Source of the DNA: CAZHAX01 sp964530325
GTDB taxonomy: Bacteria > Chloroflexota > Anaerolineae > B4-G1
DNA length: 64,000 nucleotides
Reading direction: 5' to 3'
Assembly: GCA_964530325.1 (NCBI GenBank)
Contig: CAZHAX010000007.1
Location: 62,001-126,000 of the forward strand
Position 1 is the stretch's first letter, and each line of letters opens with the position of its first letter. The notes beneath the pieces were generated by a model. That model searched no databases and was not told where the DNA came from. It worked only from the letters and a program-made list of their open reading frames with translations. This document shows, piece by piece, positions 43,298-50,857 of this stretch. A program made the translations under genes and the position numbers.

Positions 43298-44779
43298 ATG
43301 GAAACAGCAGCGACGGCCAACCCGACGACGATCGTCATCTTTGGCGCCTCCGGGGATCTGACCCAACGCAAGCTCGTGCCGGCGCTGCACAGCCTGGCCT
43401 GCAGCGATCTCCTGCCCCAGAGCGTGCGTGTCCTGGGGGTGGCCCGGTCCGAGATCCCGGACACGGCGTTTCGGGAGCGGCTGTACGAGGGTGTGGAGGA
43501 ATACGCCCGCCTTGAGCCGAGGACCTGCCGGTTGTGGACCGACTTCGCCGGGCGCTATTCCTATCTGCAGGGTGGGTACGACGATCCCGAGACCTACGTC
43601 CATCTGGCTGAATGGCTGGCAGGCCTTGACGGAGGAGGCGGGGCCGGAGGGAACGTGCTCTTCTGCCTGGCAACGCCACCCTCGGTCTATCCTGTGATCG
43701 TCGACCAGCTCGGCCGCGCCGGCCTGAACTGGAGCGACACGGGCTGGAGAAGGGTCATGGTCGAGAAGCCGTTCGGGCACGACGAGACGAGCGCCCACCG
43801 GCTCAACGAGCAGATACACGCTGTCTTCTACGAGGATCAGGTCTACCGCATCGATCACTACCTGGGCAAGGAGGCGGTTCAGAACATCCTGGCTTTCCGC
43901 TTCGCCAATGCGCTCTTTGAGCCGCTGTGGAACCGCGACTTCATAGATCACGTGCAGATCACGGTGGCGGAGACTGTTGGCGTGGGGAGGCGGGCGGGCT
44001 ACTACGATCAGGCCGGCGTGCTGCGCGACATGTTCCAGAACCACCTTCTGCAGCTCTTGACACTTGTGGCGATAGAGCCGCCAGCTGCGCTGGAAGCGGA
44101 TACGCTGCGGAACGAGAAGGTGAAGGTGCTGCGAGCGATACGCCCCATCACTGCCGGCGTACGCGGCCAGTATCTTGGCTACACCAGGGAGCGGGGAGTG
44201 GCGCGCGGATCGCAGACTGCGACATACGGCGCGCTGAGGGTGGACGTGCGCAACGGCCGCTGGCGCGGTGTGCCGTTCTTCCTGCGGTCGGGTAAGCAGC
44301 TGGCGGGGCGCACTACTCAGGTCGTCGTTCAGTTCAAGCGGCAGCCCGGCCCCGAATTCGCCGCGGTAGGTGACGGAGAGGTCGCTCCGAACGTGCTCAC
44401 TCTCTGCCTGGCGCCGGACGAGGGCATTCACCTCCGCTTCGCGGCGAAGGAGCCTGGGGCCGGGCTGCGCACGCGGCCGGTGGAGATGGATTTCCACTAC
44501 GCCAAAGTGTTCGGGCAGCGGGCGCTGCCCGATGCCTACGAGAGGCTCCTGCTCGACGCGCTGCAGGGCGATGCCTCGCTCTTCGCCAGGGCGGACGAGA
44601 TCGAGCTGGCCTGGTCGCTGATCGATCCGGTCGTCTCCTCCTGGGAGGGGCGGGATGCGCCACAGATGATGCTCTACGAGCGGGGCAGCTGGGGCCCTGC
44701 GGCCGCCAACGATCTGCTGGCCGAGAGCGGACGGTCCTGGCACCCGGCCTGCACCGTGCACTGCAGCGGGGGCGCGTGA
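43298..44779 (+). CDS. zwf: Glucose-6-phosphate 1-dehydrogenase
   Basis: 493 residues. It oxidises glucose-6-phosphate to 6-phosphogluconolactone. Nucleotide motif IFGASGDLTQRKL (about 14), VEKPFGHD (about 155), substrate motif RIDHYLGKEAVQN (184-196) with catalytic His, and FFLRSGKQLAGRTT further on. Length typical. The stop overlaps the GTG of pgl (GTGA), so the first two steps of the oxidative pathway are translationally coupled. Confidence 0.97.
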   Translation: METAATANPTTIVIFGASGDLTQRKLVPALHSLACSDLLPQSVRVLGVARSEIPDTAFRERLYEGVEEYARLEPRTCRLWTDFAGRYSYLQGGYDDPETYVHLAEWLAGLDGGGGAGGNVLFCLATPPSVYPVIVDQLGRAGLNWSDTGWRRVMVEKPFGHDETSAHRLNEQIHAVFYEDQVYRIDHYLGKEAVQNILAFRFANALFEPLWNRDFIDHVQITVAETVGVGRRAGYYDQAGVLRDMFQNHLLQLLTLVAIEPPAALEADTLRNEKVKVLRAIRPITAGVRGQYLGYTRERGVARGSQTATYGALRVDVRNGRWRGVPFFLRSGKQLAGRTTQVVVQFKRQPGPEFAAVGDGEVAPNVLTLCLAPDEGIHLRFAAKEPGAGLRTRPVEMDFHYAKVFGQRALPDAYERLLLDALQGDASLFARADEIELAWSLIDPVVSSWEGRDAPQMMLYERGSWGPAAANDLLAESGRSWHPACTVHCSGGA

Positions 44780-45528
44780 TCGAGATCCGGGAGTTTGCAG
44801 ACGGCGCCGGTCTGGCCCGGTACGCGGCTGACCACTTCGTCGAGCTTGCCCGGCAGGCGATTGACAGCCGGGGTCGCTTCCTGGGGGCGCTCTCCGGGGC
44901 GAAGACCCCGCTGGCCACGTTCGAGCTTCTGGCGAGCGAGGAGTACTCTGGGCGGATCGATTGGGCGCGCATTCATGCTTTCTGGGCGGACGAGCGCTGC
45001 GTGCCGCCCGACGATCCGGCGAGCAACTACGGCCAGGCGAACGCCGCGCTCCTGGGTCGCGTGCCGATCCCGGAGGGGAACGTCCACCGCATCAGGGGCG
45101 AGCTGCAGCCGCAGGAGGCAGCAGCGCGGTATGAGGAGGAGCTCCGGCAGACCCTGGGGCCGGACGGGCGGCTCGACCTGGCGTTGATGGGGCTGGGGAC
45201 CGACGGCCACACGGCGTCGCTCTTCCCCGGCACGGCGGCCGTCGAGGAGCGGGAGCGCTGGGCGGCGGCTCAGTACGCGGAAAGCGTCGGCGCCTGGCGG
45301 GTGACGATGACAGCGCCGGTGCTGACCGCCGCCCGGCAGGTGACGTTCCTGGTGTCCGGCGCGGAGAAGGCGGAGGCGCTCAGGGCGGTGCTCGAGGAGC
45401 CGCCGCAGCCGGCGCTGCGGCCGGCGACTCTCTTCCGGCAGGCCGACGTTCCGGTCCTGTGGTTGATCGATTCCGACGCGGCAGGTTGCCTGCGGCGGGG
45501 CCAGGCCGGCTACGTTACTGCACGATGA
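44776..45528 (+). CDS. pgl: 6-phosphogluconolactonase
   Basis: 250 residues from GTG at 44776. It hydrolyses 6-phosphogluconolactone. Motifs: RFLGALSGAKTPLATFELLA, HAFWADERCVPPDDPASNYG (DERxVPxxxxxSN), LMGLGTDGHTASLFPGT. The family usually reads LSGGxTP; here GGx is GAK. Coupled to zwf. No gnd (6-phosphogluconate dehydrogenase) is in the window. Confidence 0.95.
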   Translation: MIEIREFADGAGLARYAADHFVELARQAIDSRGRFLGALSGAKTPLATFELLASEEYSGRIDWARIHAFWADERCVPPDDPASNYGQANAALLGRVPIPEGNVHRIRGELQPQEAAARYEEELRQTLGPDGRLDLALMGLGTDGHTASLFPGTAAVEERERWAAAQYAESVGAWRVTMTAPVLTAARQVTFLVSGAEKAEALRAVLEEPPQPALRPATLFRQADVPVLWLIDSDAAGCLRRGQAGYVTAR

Positions 45529-45567
45529 CGTCGTTGGCCTGCCGTGCGGGGCGTGATTCCTGCAGCC

Positions 45568-45602
45568 GGGTACCAGGTATCTGCTGCCTGACACCTGATA
45601 CC
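45568..45602. repeat. Five tandem heptamers of GGTATCA type
   Basis: Read on the plus strand the heptamers are GGGTACC, AGGTATC, TGCTGCC, TGACACC and TGATACC, in register without gaps. The outer two units on each side are inversely related, so the array can also fold. Similar to the short tandem heptanucleotide repeats known from cyanobacteria. Confidence 0.55.
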
Positions 45603-45664
45603 CTCGCGCGCGCTCGCTTTCTGTGGTTCGAGCTGATGCCGCTGTAGCCGCCGCGTGCAGTTCT

Positions 45665-46534
45665 GTGAATATCATCTCCGCCAGCCGCAGGACGGACATA
45701 CCCGGCTTCTACAGCGACTGGTTCATGCGCCGGCTGCGGGCCGGGTCCGTGTCCTATCCCAACCCCTACAGCGGCGAGGTTCATACGGTCTCGCTGCTGC
45801 CGGACGACGTCCATTCGATCGTCTTCTGGTCGAAGCACTACGCTCCGCTCCTCCCCCATCTGGACGAGCTCGAGGAGCGGGGCTACCGCGCGACGTTCCA
45901 CTACACGATTACCGGCGCGCCGCGCGAGTTGGAGCCCCACGTCCCTGCCTGGCAGGAGGAGGTCAAGACGCTACGGGACCTGGCCGGCCGTACCACCCCG
46001 GGCCACGTCACCTGGCGCTTCGATCCTATTCTGTTCACTGATCAGCTGGGCGCGCCGTTGTACCTGCAGCGATTCCAAGAGATCGCCTCGTCGCTGGAGG
46101 GGGCGGTTGAGCGCTGTGCCTTCAGCTTCGCCACCTTCTATGCCAAGGTGGCGAGGCAGCTCGACCGGGCAGTCGTCCGGTATGTTGATCCTCCGCTGGA
46201 GCAGAAAGAGGCGCTCGTCGAGCAGATGGCGGACATCGGAGACGAGCGCGGAATCACGCTTCACGCTTGCTGCTGGCCGGATCTCGTGGGAGGCCGGATC
46301 AGGCAGTCCCACTGCGTCGACGGCGGGCTGCTGGGCCGGCTGTTCCCCGATCGGCCGCTGGTGAGCGAGCGGAGGCCGACGCGCGATGGATGCGGCTGCT
46401 ATGCCAGCCGCGACATCGGCATGTACGATACGTGTCCCTACGGCTGCGTCTACTGCTATGCCAACCAGAGCCACGAGCTGGCGCTCAGACGCCACCGGGC
46501 CCACGATCCGCAGGGTGAGATGATCATCGGCTAG
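45665..46534 (+). CDS. DUF1848 family protein with C-terminal radical-SAM-type cysteine motif
   Basis: 289 residues from GTG at 45665, without an evident ribosome site. The start NIISASRRTDIPGFYSDWF, IVFWSKHYAPLL and the ending GCGCYASRDIGMYDTC are hallmarks of DUF1848. Cysteines 257, 261 and 264 in CPYGCVYC have the CxxxCxxC spacing of radical-SAM proteins but sit at the C-terminus instead of the N-terminus. It probably binds a 4Fe-4S cluster; reaction unknown. It lies 136 bases after pgl and may be a separate unit. Confidence 0.85.
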   Translation: MNIISASRRTDIPGFYSDWFMRRLRAGSVSYPNPYSGEVHTVSLLPDDVHSIVFWSKHYAPLLPHLDELEERGYRATFHYTITGAPRELEPHVPAWQEEVKTLRDLAGRTTPGHVTWRFDPILFTDQLGAPLYLQRFQEIASSLEGAVERCAFSFATFYAKVARQLDRAVVRYVDPPLEQKEALVEQMADIGDERGITLHACCWPDLVGGRIRQSHCVDGGLLGRLFPDRPLVSERRPTRDGCGCYASRDIGMYDTCPYGCVYCYANQSHELALRRHRAHDPQGEMIIG

Positions 46535-46660
46535 GGGCCGGCGCATGCTTTCAGGCCATCACACCAGGGAGGGGCCGGGAAAGGATGGGGGCTGGAGGGT
46601 GCCTACTTGGAGCGCGCCCTTCACCGTGCTATACCCTCACCCGCCCAGCAGATTACCTGC

Positions 46661-46691
46661 TTCTCTCTGTGTCTTCCGAGTCTCTGTGGCT
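46661..46691 (-). repeat. 9-base-period intergenic repeat (CACAGAG type)
   Basis: On the minus strand GCCACAGAGACTCGGAAG is followed by ACACAGAGAGAA. This is a degenerate form of a CRCAGAGRN repeat, the same family as the copy at 48665-48692. Confidence 0.5.
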
Positions 46692-46701
46692 CCTGCGCCG
46701 T

Positions 46702-46730
46702 TTGACGAATCGCCAACTACCGGCTATACT
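46702..46730 (+). promoter_or_regulatory. Promoter for small membrane protein gene
   Basis: TTGACG and TATACT with a 17-base spacer, about 33 bases before the next gene's ribosome site region. Confidence 0.85.
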
Positions 46731-46769
46731 CGAAGTTGAATAGCTAGTGCTCTGGAGAGGTGATCAGCG

Positions 46770-47015
46770 ATGAAGCTGCGTGCGCAGGTGATGGTGGTGG
46801 GCGGGATACTGGGGGCGCTGGTAGGTGTCGGTGCTGCCTTTCTCTTTCTCCGGGCTAACCCCGTCGAGGTTGACGAGGAGGGCAAGGAGAGCCTGCCTTC
46901 TATCCAGCCGGCGAAGGTGCTTTCCGTTGGCCTGGGGCTGCTGACAGTGATGAGACAGTTGGTGGGCATCTCGCTGCCGGAGGAGACGGGCAAGGGGCGC
47001 GGGCGCAAACACTAG
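46770..47015 (+). CDS. Small two-helix membrane protein
   Basis: 81 residues; AGAGGTGATC lies ahead of the ATG. Helix 1 is about 6-27 (QVMVVGGILGALVGVGAAFL). A charged stretch with VDEEGKES follows, then helix 2 at about 47-68 (AKVLSVGLGLLTVMRQLVGI) and a basic tail GKGRGRKH. No family recognised. It has its own promoter and a strong terminator, so it is a monocistronic gene directly before the division cluster. Confidence 0.75.
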   Translation: MKLRAQVMVVGGILGALVGVGAAFLFLRANPVEVDEEGKESLPSIQPAKVLSVGLGLLTVMRQLVGISLPEETGKGRGRKH

Positions 47016-47047
47016 CGCCGGCGAGACATAACATAACACCCCGGACT

Positions 47048-47085
47048 GAGCGGGGCTGCCGTTTGCGGCAGCCCCGCTCTTGCTT
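47048..47085 (+). terminator. Rho-independent terminator before dcw cluster
   Basis: Perfect 14-base arms, GAGCGGGGCTGCCG and its complement, enclose a TTTG loop and are followed by TTGCTTG. It isolates the small membrane protein gene from the mraZ transcript. Confidence 0.9.
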
Positions 47086-47130
47086 GCTGGGGCAAGGTGG
47101 GAGGCCAACCTTAACGTTTGCCCTACCCCC

Positions 47131-47159
47131 TGGACAAGATGGGGGAAACCGTGTATAAT
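47131..47159 (+). promoter_or_regulatory. mraZ (dcw cluster) promoter
   Basis: TGGACA and TATAAT with a 17-base spacer, directly upstream of the MraZ-type repeats. Confidence 0.85.
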
Positions 47160-47161
47160 AT

Positions 47162-47239
47162 TGGGGAGAAGTGGGACGCCGTGGGCCGGAGTGGTCCAGC
47201 GTCCCCGCTTCGCACAGCCCCAGGTGGGGCGTAGTGGAG
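47162..47239 (+). promoter_or_regulatory. MraZ operator repeats
   Basis: TGGGG (47162), TGGGA (47172), TGGGC (47182) and TGGTC (47192) occur at exactly 10-base intervals with five-base spacers. A second pair, TGGGG (47225) and TGGAG (47235), keeps the same spacing. This is the TGGGN-N5 array bound by MraZ in E. coli. Placed just past the -10 box, it should permit autorepression of the cluster. Confidence 0.85.
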
Positions 47240-47249
47240 AGCGTAGGCA

Positions 47250-47678
47250 ATGTTCCTGGGCGAGTACGTCCATACGATAGACGAGAAGGGCCGGCTGACA
47301 ATCCCGGCCCGGTTCCGCGGCGAGCTGGCCGCGGGCGTCGTCGTCACGCGCGGTATGGACCGCTGCCTGACGGTCTATCCGATGGACGAGTGGAATCGAC
47401 TGGCCAAGAAGGTGTCCGAGCTGCCCGTCGGCGACCGCCGGGCGCGCACGCTGCGGCGGCTCGTCTTCGGCGGCGCTGCTGACGTCGTCCCGGACAAGCA
47501 GGGCCGGGTGCTCATTCCACCGAACCTTAGGGAGTACGCCAGGCTGGATGGGGAAGTGATTGTCACCGGGCTCCACACTTACGTAGAGGTGTGGAACCTG
47601 GACTCCTGGAGGGAGGAGCGGAAGGTACTTGAGGAGGAGAGGGCGGAAGCGACCGAATGGGCGGAGCTGGGCGTCTAG
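47250..47678 (+). CDS. mraZ: Transcriptional regulator MraZ
   Basis: 142 residues. Two AbrB-like halves are visible: HTIDEKGRLTIPARFR (about 9-24) and VPDKQGRVLIPPNLREYA (about 80-97), each with the DxxGR motif. MraZ forms a ring that binds the TGGGN repeats lying just upstream and represses the division/cell-wall cluster. It is the first gene of the run, as in most bacteria. Confidence 0.97.
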   Translation: MFLGEYVHTIDEKGRLTIPARFRGELAAGVVVTRGMDRCLTVYPMDEWNRLAKKVSELPVGDRRARTLRRLVFGGAADVVPDKQGRVLIPPNLREYARLDGEVIVTGLHTYVEVWNLDSWREERKVLEEERAEATEWAELGV

Positions 47679-47722
47679 CCCTCCCCGCGGTCGGAGCTCC
47701 CTCTCCTTACCAGCCAAGGGGT

Positions 47723-48664
47723 GTGTCAAGAACGCGCAGCGTCCACGTACCTGTGCTTCGCCAGGCGGTGCTAGAGGGGCTCGCGGTCCGGCCGTCCGGC
47801 CGCTACGTGGACTGCACATTAGGGGGGGGTGGACACGCTGCAGCGATTCTGGAAGAGACAGCTCCCGGCGGCCGTGTGCTCGGGCTCGATAGGGATCCGC
47901 AGGCGGTCGATGTGGCCCGCGAGAGGCTGGCTCCCTACGGCGACAGCGTCGAGCTCGTCCACAGCTCGTTCACCCTCCTGGCGGACCAGGCGCGCGACCG
48001 GGGCTTCCTTCCGGCGGACGGTGTGCTCTTCGATCTGGGGCTCTCCTCCCTGCAGCTGGCGGATCTCTCCCGGGGCTTCTCCTTCCTCGCTGACGGCCCG
48101 CTCGACATGCGCTTCGACCCGAGCTCGGACAGGCCCACTGCGGCGCAGCTGCTCGACGAACTGGACGTCGAGGAGATCAGAGCAATCCTCTGGGAGTACG
48201 GCGAGGAGAAGCAGGCCCGCCGTCTAGCTGAAGCGATCGTCGAGGCCCGCCCATTGGAAACGACGGGCCAGCTTGCCGAAGTTGTCGAAAGGGTGGTCAG
48301 GCGGCGAAGCCGCATCCACCCGGCGACACGCACATTTCAAGCTCTGCGTATCCTGGTCAACGACGAGCTCGCGGCGATTGGCGAGGCGCTGCCACAGGCT
48401 GTCGGCGTGCTCGCGCCCGGCGGCCGCCTGGTGGTCATATCCTTCCATTCGCTCGAGGACCGGATCGTCAAGCGCTTTCTGCGCCGGGAGAGCAGCGACT
48501 GTGTCTGCCCGCCGGGCCAGCCGGCCTGCACCTGCGGCCACAAGGCCGGCCTCAGGTTGGTGACGCGCAAGCCGGTCCGGCCGGGCGAAGAGGAGATCTC
48601 CGCCAACCCCCGGGCCAGGTCGGCCAGGCTGCGAGTGGCGGAGCGGATTGCGAACAGGGACTAG
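47723..48664 (+). CDS. rsmH: 16S rRNA (cytosine-1402-N4)-methyltransferase RsmH
   Basis: 313 residues from GTG at 47723 (SVHVPVLRQAVLEGL), just after AAGGGG; an ATG at 47657 inside mraZ is less likely. SAM-binding motifs VDCTLGGGGHAAAILE and LGLDRDPQA, then FDLGLSSLQLAD, RGFSFLADGPLDMRFDP, RTFQALRILVNDEL and VISFHSLEDRIVK are all typical. Also called MraW. Methylates C1402 in the decoding centre. Confidence 0.96.
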   Translation: MSRTRSVHVPVLRQAVLEGLAVRPSGRYVDCTLGGGGHAAAILEETAPGGRVLGLDRDPQAVDVARERLAPYGDSVELVHSSFTLLADQARDRGFLPADGVLFDLGLSSLQLADLSRGFSFLADGPLDMRFDPSSDRPTAAQLLDELDVEEIRAILWEYGEEKQARRLAEAIVEARPLETTGQLAEVVERVVRRRSRIHPATRTFQALRILVNDELAAIGEALPQAVGVLAPGGRLVVISFHSLEDRIVKRFLRRESSDCVCPPGQPACTCGHKAGLRLVTRKPVRPGEEEISANPRARSARLRVAERIANRD

Positions 48665-48692
48665 CCGCAGAGAGCGCAGAGGACGCAGAGAA
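48665..48692 (+). repeat. 9-base tandem repeat (CGCAGAG type) inside dcw cluster
   Basis: CCGCAGAGA, GCGCAGAGG and ACGCAGAGA lie head to tail directly after the rsmH stop. Same repeat family as the copy at 46661-46691 on the other strand. Confidence 0.6.
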
Positions 48693-48728
48693 CAAGGGGT
48701 TTGTGCGCTGAGGAAGGTGAATCGTCCG

Positions 48729-49100
48729 ATGGTGAGAGGAAGGACGAGCGGCGACGAGAAGCTTAGCATCAGGGAGTTCCTGAGCTGGCTGGCCGATGGC
48801 CTCAGGCGCGGCCGCTTCGACCGGAGACCTCAGATGAGCCGGTCGCTCATCCTGCTCGTTGTCGGACTGGTCGCCATGGCCGCGGTCTACCTCACGCTTG
48901 TCAGCACGACGGCGTCGACAGGACGCCATCTGGAGGAACTGCAGGCGGAGCTGCTCCGTCTGCAGAGGGAGAATGAGCAGCTGCTGGTCGATATCAGCGA
49001 GGCCGGATCGGTTACGCGGCTGATGGAACGGGCGCGCCAGCTCGGTTTCGTGCCCGCCGAGGAGCTCTTGCCCCTGCCGCTGCCGCAGGGCGAAGAGTAG
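48729..49100 (+). CDS. ftsL: FtsL/DivIC-like division protein
   Basis: 123 residues from ATG at 48729 (GAGGAAGGTG upstream). A basic cytoplasmic part, a membrane helix (about 39-59: SLILLVVGLVAMAAVYLTL) and a leucine-rich coiled coil (HLEELQAELLRLQRENEQLL) match the FtsL topology, although sequence identity is always low in this family. The gene position between rsmH and ftsI strongly supports it. FtsL bridges FtsQ/FtsB and the FtsWI synthase. Confidence 0.85.
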   Translation: MVRGRTSGDEKLSIREFLSWLADGLRRGRFDRRPQMSRSLILLVVGLVAMAAVYLTLVSTTASTGRHLEELQAELLRLQRENEQLLVDISEAGSVTRLMERARQLGFVPAEELLPLPLPQGEE

Positions 49101-49138
49101 CCTGCTCGATCGCCGCCACAGTTGATGGAGAGACACCG

Positions 49139-50857
49139 GTGACAGAGGGGCCCAGGAGGCGACTGCGCTTGATCTGCGCCATCATGGTGGCGCTCGCGCT
49201 GGTGATCGTCGTCCACCTGGCGCGGATCCAGGTCGCCGACCATGGCGACTATGTGGATGATGCGCGGGAGCAGCGCGTACGTACCGTCGTCATGGCCGAT
49301 GCGCCGCGGGGTGCCATCTATGACCGGAACGGCCACATGCTGGCCGGCAACGGCGTGCGCTATGCGGTCGAGGCCGCTCCCGCCTACGTCGCCGATCCGC
49401 TCGCGGTGGCCGAGCAGGTGGCGCCGATTCTCGAGCGGCCCGTCGCCGAGATCGAAGCGCTGCTCGAAGGTGACGGGCTGTGGGTGCAGCTGGCCGCCCA
49501 GGTTTCGAAGCAGGCCGGCGAGCAGATCGCCGAGCTGGGCCTGCTGGGCATCTACGTCCGGCCGACCTGGGTTCGCGAGTACCCGGAGGGGGACCTGGCA
49601 GCCCACATGCTGGGCTTCTGCACGGTGGAGATCACCGGCTACTACGGGGTCGAGGGCTACTACGACACGCTGCTGCGCCCCGAGACCGTGACCTGGGAAC
49701 GTCCAGTCGATACTGCAAACGAGGAGATACCGTGGGCTGTGAAGCCGTTCGTGATGCCCGACCCGGCCGCCTCGCTTGTCTTGACCATCGACCGGACGAT
49801 GCAGGCGCTGGTCGAGCAGGAGCTGATGCGCTCGACAATCGAGTTCGGCGCCCAGGGCGGCACGATCATCGTCATGGACCCGAACACGTTCGAGATCCTG
49901 GCCATGGCCAGCCTGCCCTCCTACGATCCCAATCACTACACTGACTACTACGAGTGGGGCGAGCCGCCCTTCGCCGATCCGGCGGTGAGCCAGCAGTATG
50001 AGCCAGGCTCGATCTTCAAGTTGATCACCATTGCCGCGGCGCTCGATAGCCGGCTGGTCTGGACGGGGTCGACGTACAACGACACCGGCCGCATTGAGGT
50101 CGGAGGCCGGGAGATACGGAACTCGCTGGGCCGGGTGCCGGGTGAGCAGACCGTGGCGGACATAATGATCAAGTCGCTCAACGTGGGCGCTGCCTGGCTG
50201 AGCACGCAGATGGGGCCGGACGTCTTCTACCGCTACGTGCGCGCGTTCGGGTTCGGCAGCCCTACCGGCGTCGATCTGGCCGGTGAGGCCTGGGGCACGG
50301 TCTGGCTGCCGCAGGACGTGGAGAACTGGCACGATTCGAATCTGGGCACGAACGCCTTCGGCCAGGGCCTGGCGGTGACGCCGCTGCAGCTGGCGACGGC
50401 GCTGGCGACGATCGCCAACGACGGCGTTCGCCTGCGCCCGCGCATCGTCGCCCAGCAGACTGGCCCTGATGGCCAGGTTATTTCCTCCGAGCCGGCGTTC
50501 GAGGCCCGGGTCATCTCGCCGGAGACGGCGGACACGGTGACCAAGCTGATGGTGCGCACGATCGAAGAGTCGGTCACCAACGCCAGGGTGAATGGCTACC
50601 GGGTCGCCGGCAAGACCGGAACGGCGCAGATCCCCGTGCCGGGCGGCTACGATCCGAGCGGCACGATAGCGACGTTCGGTGGCTTCGGCCCGCTGCCCGA
50701 TCCACAGCTGGTCATCCTGATCAAGCTCGATCGGCCCAGCACTTCCGAGTGGGCCTTCCAGACGGCAGCGACCTCCTTCGGCAGGCTGGCCGAGCAGCTC
50801 TTTGTGCTGCAGGGCATACCACCGCAGGAGCTGGCCATAGCGGAGGCAGCAAGATGA
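49139..50857 (+). CDS. ftsI: Peptidoglycan transpeptidase FtsI (class B PBP)
   Basis: 572 residues from GTG at 49139 with GGAG eight bases before. One membrane helix (about 9-29), a dimerisation domain with DAPRGAIYDRNGHMLA, then the transpeptidase: catalytic Ser291 in PGSIFK, SLN at 346-348, KTG at 492-494. It crosslinks septal peptidoglycan. No PASTA domains follow. Its stop overlaps the murF ATG (ATGA); murE, which usually lies between, is missing. Confidence 0.95.
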   Translation: MTEGPRRRLRLICAIMVALALVIVVHLARIQVADHGDYVDDAREQRVRTVVMADAPRGAIYDRNGHMLAGNGVRYAVEAAPAYVADPLAVAEQVAPILERPVAEIEALLEGDGLWVQLAAQVSKQAGEQIAELGLLGIYVRPTWVREYPEGDLAAHMLGFCTVEITGYYGVEGYYDTLLRPETVTWERPVDTANEEIPWAVKPFVMPDPAASLVLTIDRTMQALVEQELMRSTIEFGAQGGTIIVMDPNTFEILAMASLPSYDPNHYTDYYEWGEPPFADPAVSQQYEPGSIFKLITIAAALDSRLVWTGSTYNDTGRIEVGGREIRNSLGRVPGEQTVADIMIKSLNVGAAWLSTQMGPDVFYRYVRAFGFGSPTGVDLAGEAWGTVWLPQDVENWHDSNLGTNAFGQGLAVTPLQLATALATIANDGVRLRPRIVAQQTGPDGQVISSEPAFEARVISPETADTVTKLMVRTIEESVTNARVNGYRVAGKTGTAQIPVPGGYDPSGTIATFGGFGPLPDPQLVILIKLDRPSTSEWAFQTAATSFGRLAEQLFVLQGIPPQELAIAEAAR

